The notes under the pieces are model-generated. The model did not search any database. It saw only the letters and a list, made by a program, of their open reading frames with translations, and was not told the origin of the DNA. The position numbers and the translations under genes were made by a program. Positions 13,596-14,306 of a DNA stretch of 14,306 nt are shown here, in pieces (the first letter of the stretch is position 1; each line of letters opens with the position of its first letter). This DNA is from JAEUMD01 sp050250815. GTDB taxonomy: Bacteria > Pseudomonadota > Alphaproteobacteria > Rhizobiales > Hyphomicrobiaceae. Where the stretch lies: contig JBFWNY010000056.1 of the NCBI GenBank assembly GCA_050250815.1, positions 1-14,306 of the forward strand. The letters are read 5' to 3'.

Positions 13596-14306
13596 TCACT
13601 CGTAGCGGAGCGCTTCGACCGGATCGAGCCGCGAGGCCCGCCACGATGGATAGAGCGTCGCCAATACGGAAAGCACCATCGCCATCACCACGATGAATGC
13701 CGTCTCCTTGAGGTCGATGTCGGCGGGAAGCTTGTTGAGGTAGTAGACCGACGGGTCGAAGATGCGCGTGTTCGTGAGCCACGCGACGAACTGACGGACG
13801 GCCTCGATGTTCCAGCAGAACACGATGCCCAGGATCAGGCCTGCGATTGTGCCGACGATCCCAATCGATGCGCCAGTGATGAGAAAGACGCGCATAATGG
13901 CGCCTTTCGTCGCGCCCATGGTGCGCAGGATGGCGATGTCACGGCCTTTGTCCTTCACCAGCATCATGAGCCCGGAGATGATGTTGAGAGCGGCAACAAG
14001 CACGATGAGCGACAGGATGATGAACATGACGTTGCGTTCCACCTCGAGCACAGTGAAGAACGTCTCGTTGCGCTGCCGCCAGTCGCTCGTCTGGATGGTG
14101 GGCCCGCCGGCGCGGCGAATATCGGCCTGGTAGGCGTCGACTTTTTCCGGATCGTCGACAACGACCTCGAGCACATCGACCGCACCGCCCCGCGAGAAGT
14201 AGCGCTGTGCCTCCTTCAAGGGCATGAACACCATCATGCGGTCGTACTCGGACATGCCAAGCTCGAAGACCGCCGAGACGAGGTAGGGCTTGGACCGCGG
14301 CGCGGT
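13596..14306 (-). CDS. lolC: Lipoprotein-releasing ABC transporter permease (LolC/LolE type), 5' part outside window
   Basis: The C-terminal 236 residues of the membrane subunit paired with LolD. The coding frame continues through the right edge: the residues before Met at 14255 (APRSKPYLVSAVFELG) belong to the conserved periplasmic domain, so that Met is internal. Visible features are the end of the periplasmic domain (about 1-92), three membrane segments (about 93-117, 131-159, 201-218), the cytoplasmic coupling helix KDKGRDIAILRTMGA between the first two, and the C-terminal YPSWRASRLDPVEALRYE typical of this FtsX-like permease family. Many alphaproteobacteria have one such permease serving as both LolC and LolE, so the letter is uncertain. 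Full family length is about 410-420 residues, so roughly the first 180 codons lie beyond the window. Confidence 0.92.
   Translation of the reverse strand, partial: TAPRSKPYLVSAVFELGMSEYDRMMVFMPLKEAQRYFSRGGAVDVLEVVVDDPEKVDAYQADIRRAGGPTIQTSDWRQRNETFFTVLEVERNVMFIILSLIVLVAALNIISGLMMLVKDKGRDIAILRTMGATKGAIMRVFLITGASIGIVGTIAGLILGIVFCWNIEAVRQFVAWLTNTRIFDPSVYYLNKLPADIDLKETAFIVVMAMVLSVLATLYPSWRASRLDPVEALRYE

Overview
The window is high-GC DNA (third codon positions are strongly G/C) from what looks like an alphaproteobacterium, most likely of the order Hyphomicrobiales (Rhizobiales). The evidence is gene content and order: a glnB-glnA pair divergent from a fused NAD(P)HX-repair gene (nnr), a DUF1489 gene, a DUF4846 gene, an RhlE-type helicase with a basic tail, and a LolD/LolC-type lipoprotein-release transporter. 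It reads as chromosomal housekeeping DNA. I see no CRISPR array, tRNA, rRNA, insertion sequence or phage gene. The taxonomic call is an inference from protein families, not from a marker gene.

Layout. Positions 1-89 hold the 3' end of an unidentified gene. It is followed almost directly by a beta-barrel outer-membrane gene (to 954) that seems to have lost its 5' part. A strong hairpin (977-1006) separates it from the convergent DEAD-box helicase rhlE (1032-2621, minus). A gene-poor stretch (2622-3038) leads to a small P-loop kinase-like gene (3039-3617, plus). A bidirectional rho-independent terminator (3691-3730) closes that gene and the opposing glnB-glnA operon (3764-5572, minus). The divergent region 5573-5893 carries a well-formed sigma-54 promoter for glnB, a palindrome at enhancer distance, and a candidate sigma-70 promoter for nnr. 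nnr (5894-7465) is followed by an exported DUF4846 protein gene (7567-8460).

On the minus strand there follow, in transcription order, an exported predicted methyltransferase (11096-10197), a DUF1489 gene (10048-9608) and a HisC-like aminotransferase (9573-8467). Divergent from the methyltransferase is a membrane protein with a spermidine-synthase-like C-terminal domain (11284-12867). The right edge holds lolD (12876-13583) and the 3' part of the permease gene that precedes it (13596-14306, running off the window), both minus.

How the genes work together. GlnB (PII) and GlnA (glutamine synthetase) form a nitrogen-assimilation operon, and the sigma-54 element fits control by NtrC. LolD and the permease form the ATPase and membrane parts of the complex that releases lipoproteins from the inner membrane. 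Nnr repairs damaged NAD(P)H. The other genes look functionally independent. I found no clear undescribed multi-gene system. The most interesting points are the divergent glnB/nnr control region, the gene-junction remnant at the left edge, an in-frame HTH-like segment ahead of the kinase, and the divergent pairing of an exported methyltransferase with a catalytically atypical spermidine-synthase-like membrane protein.
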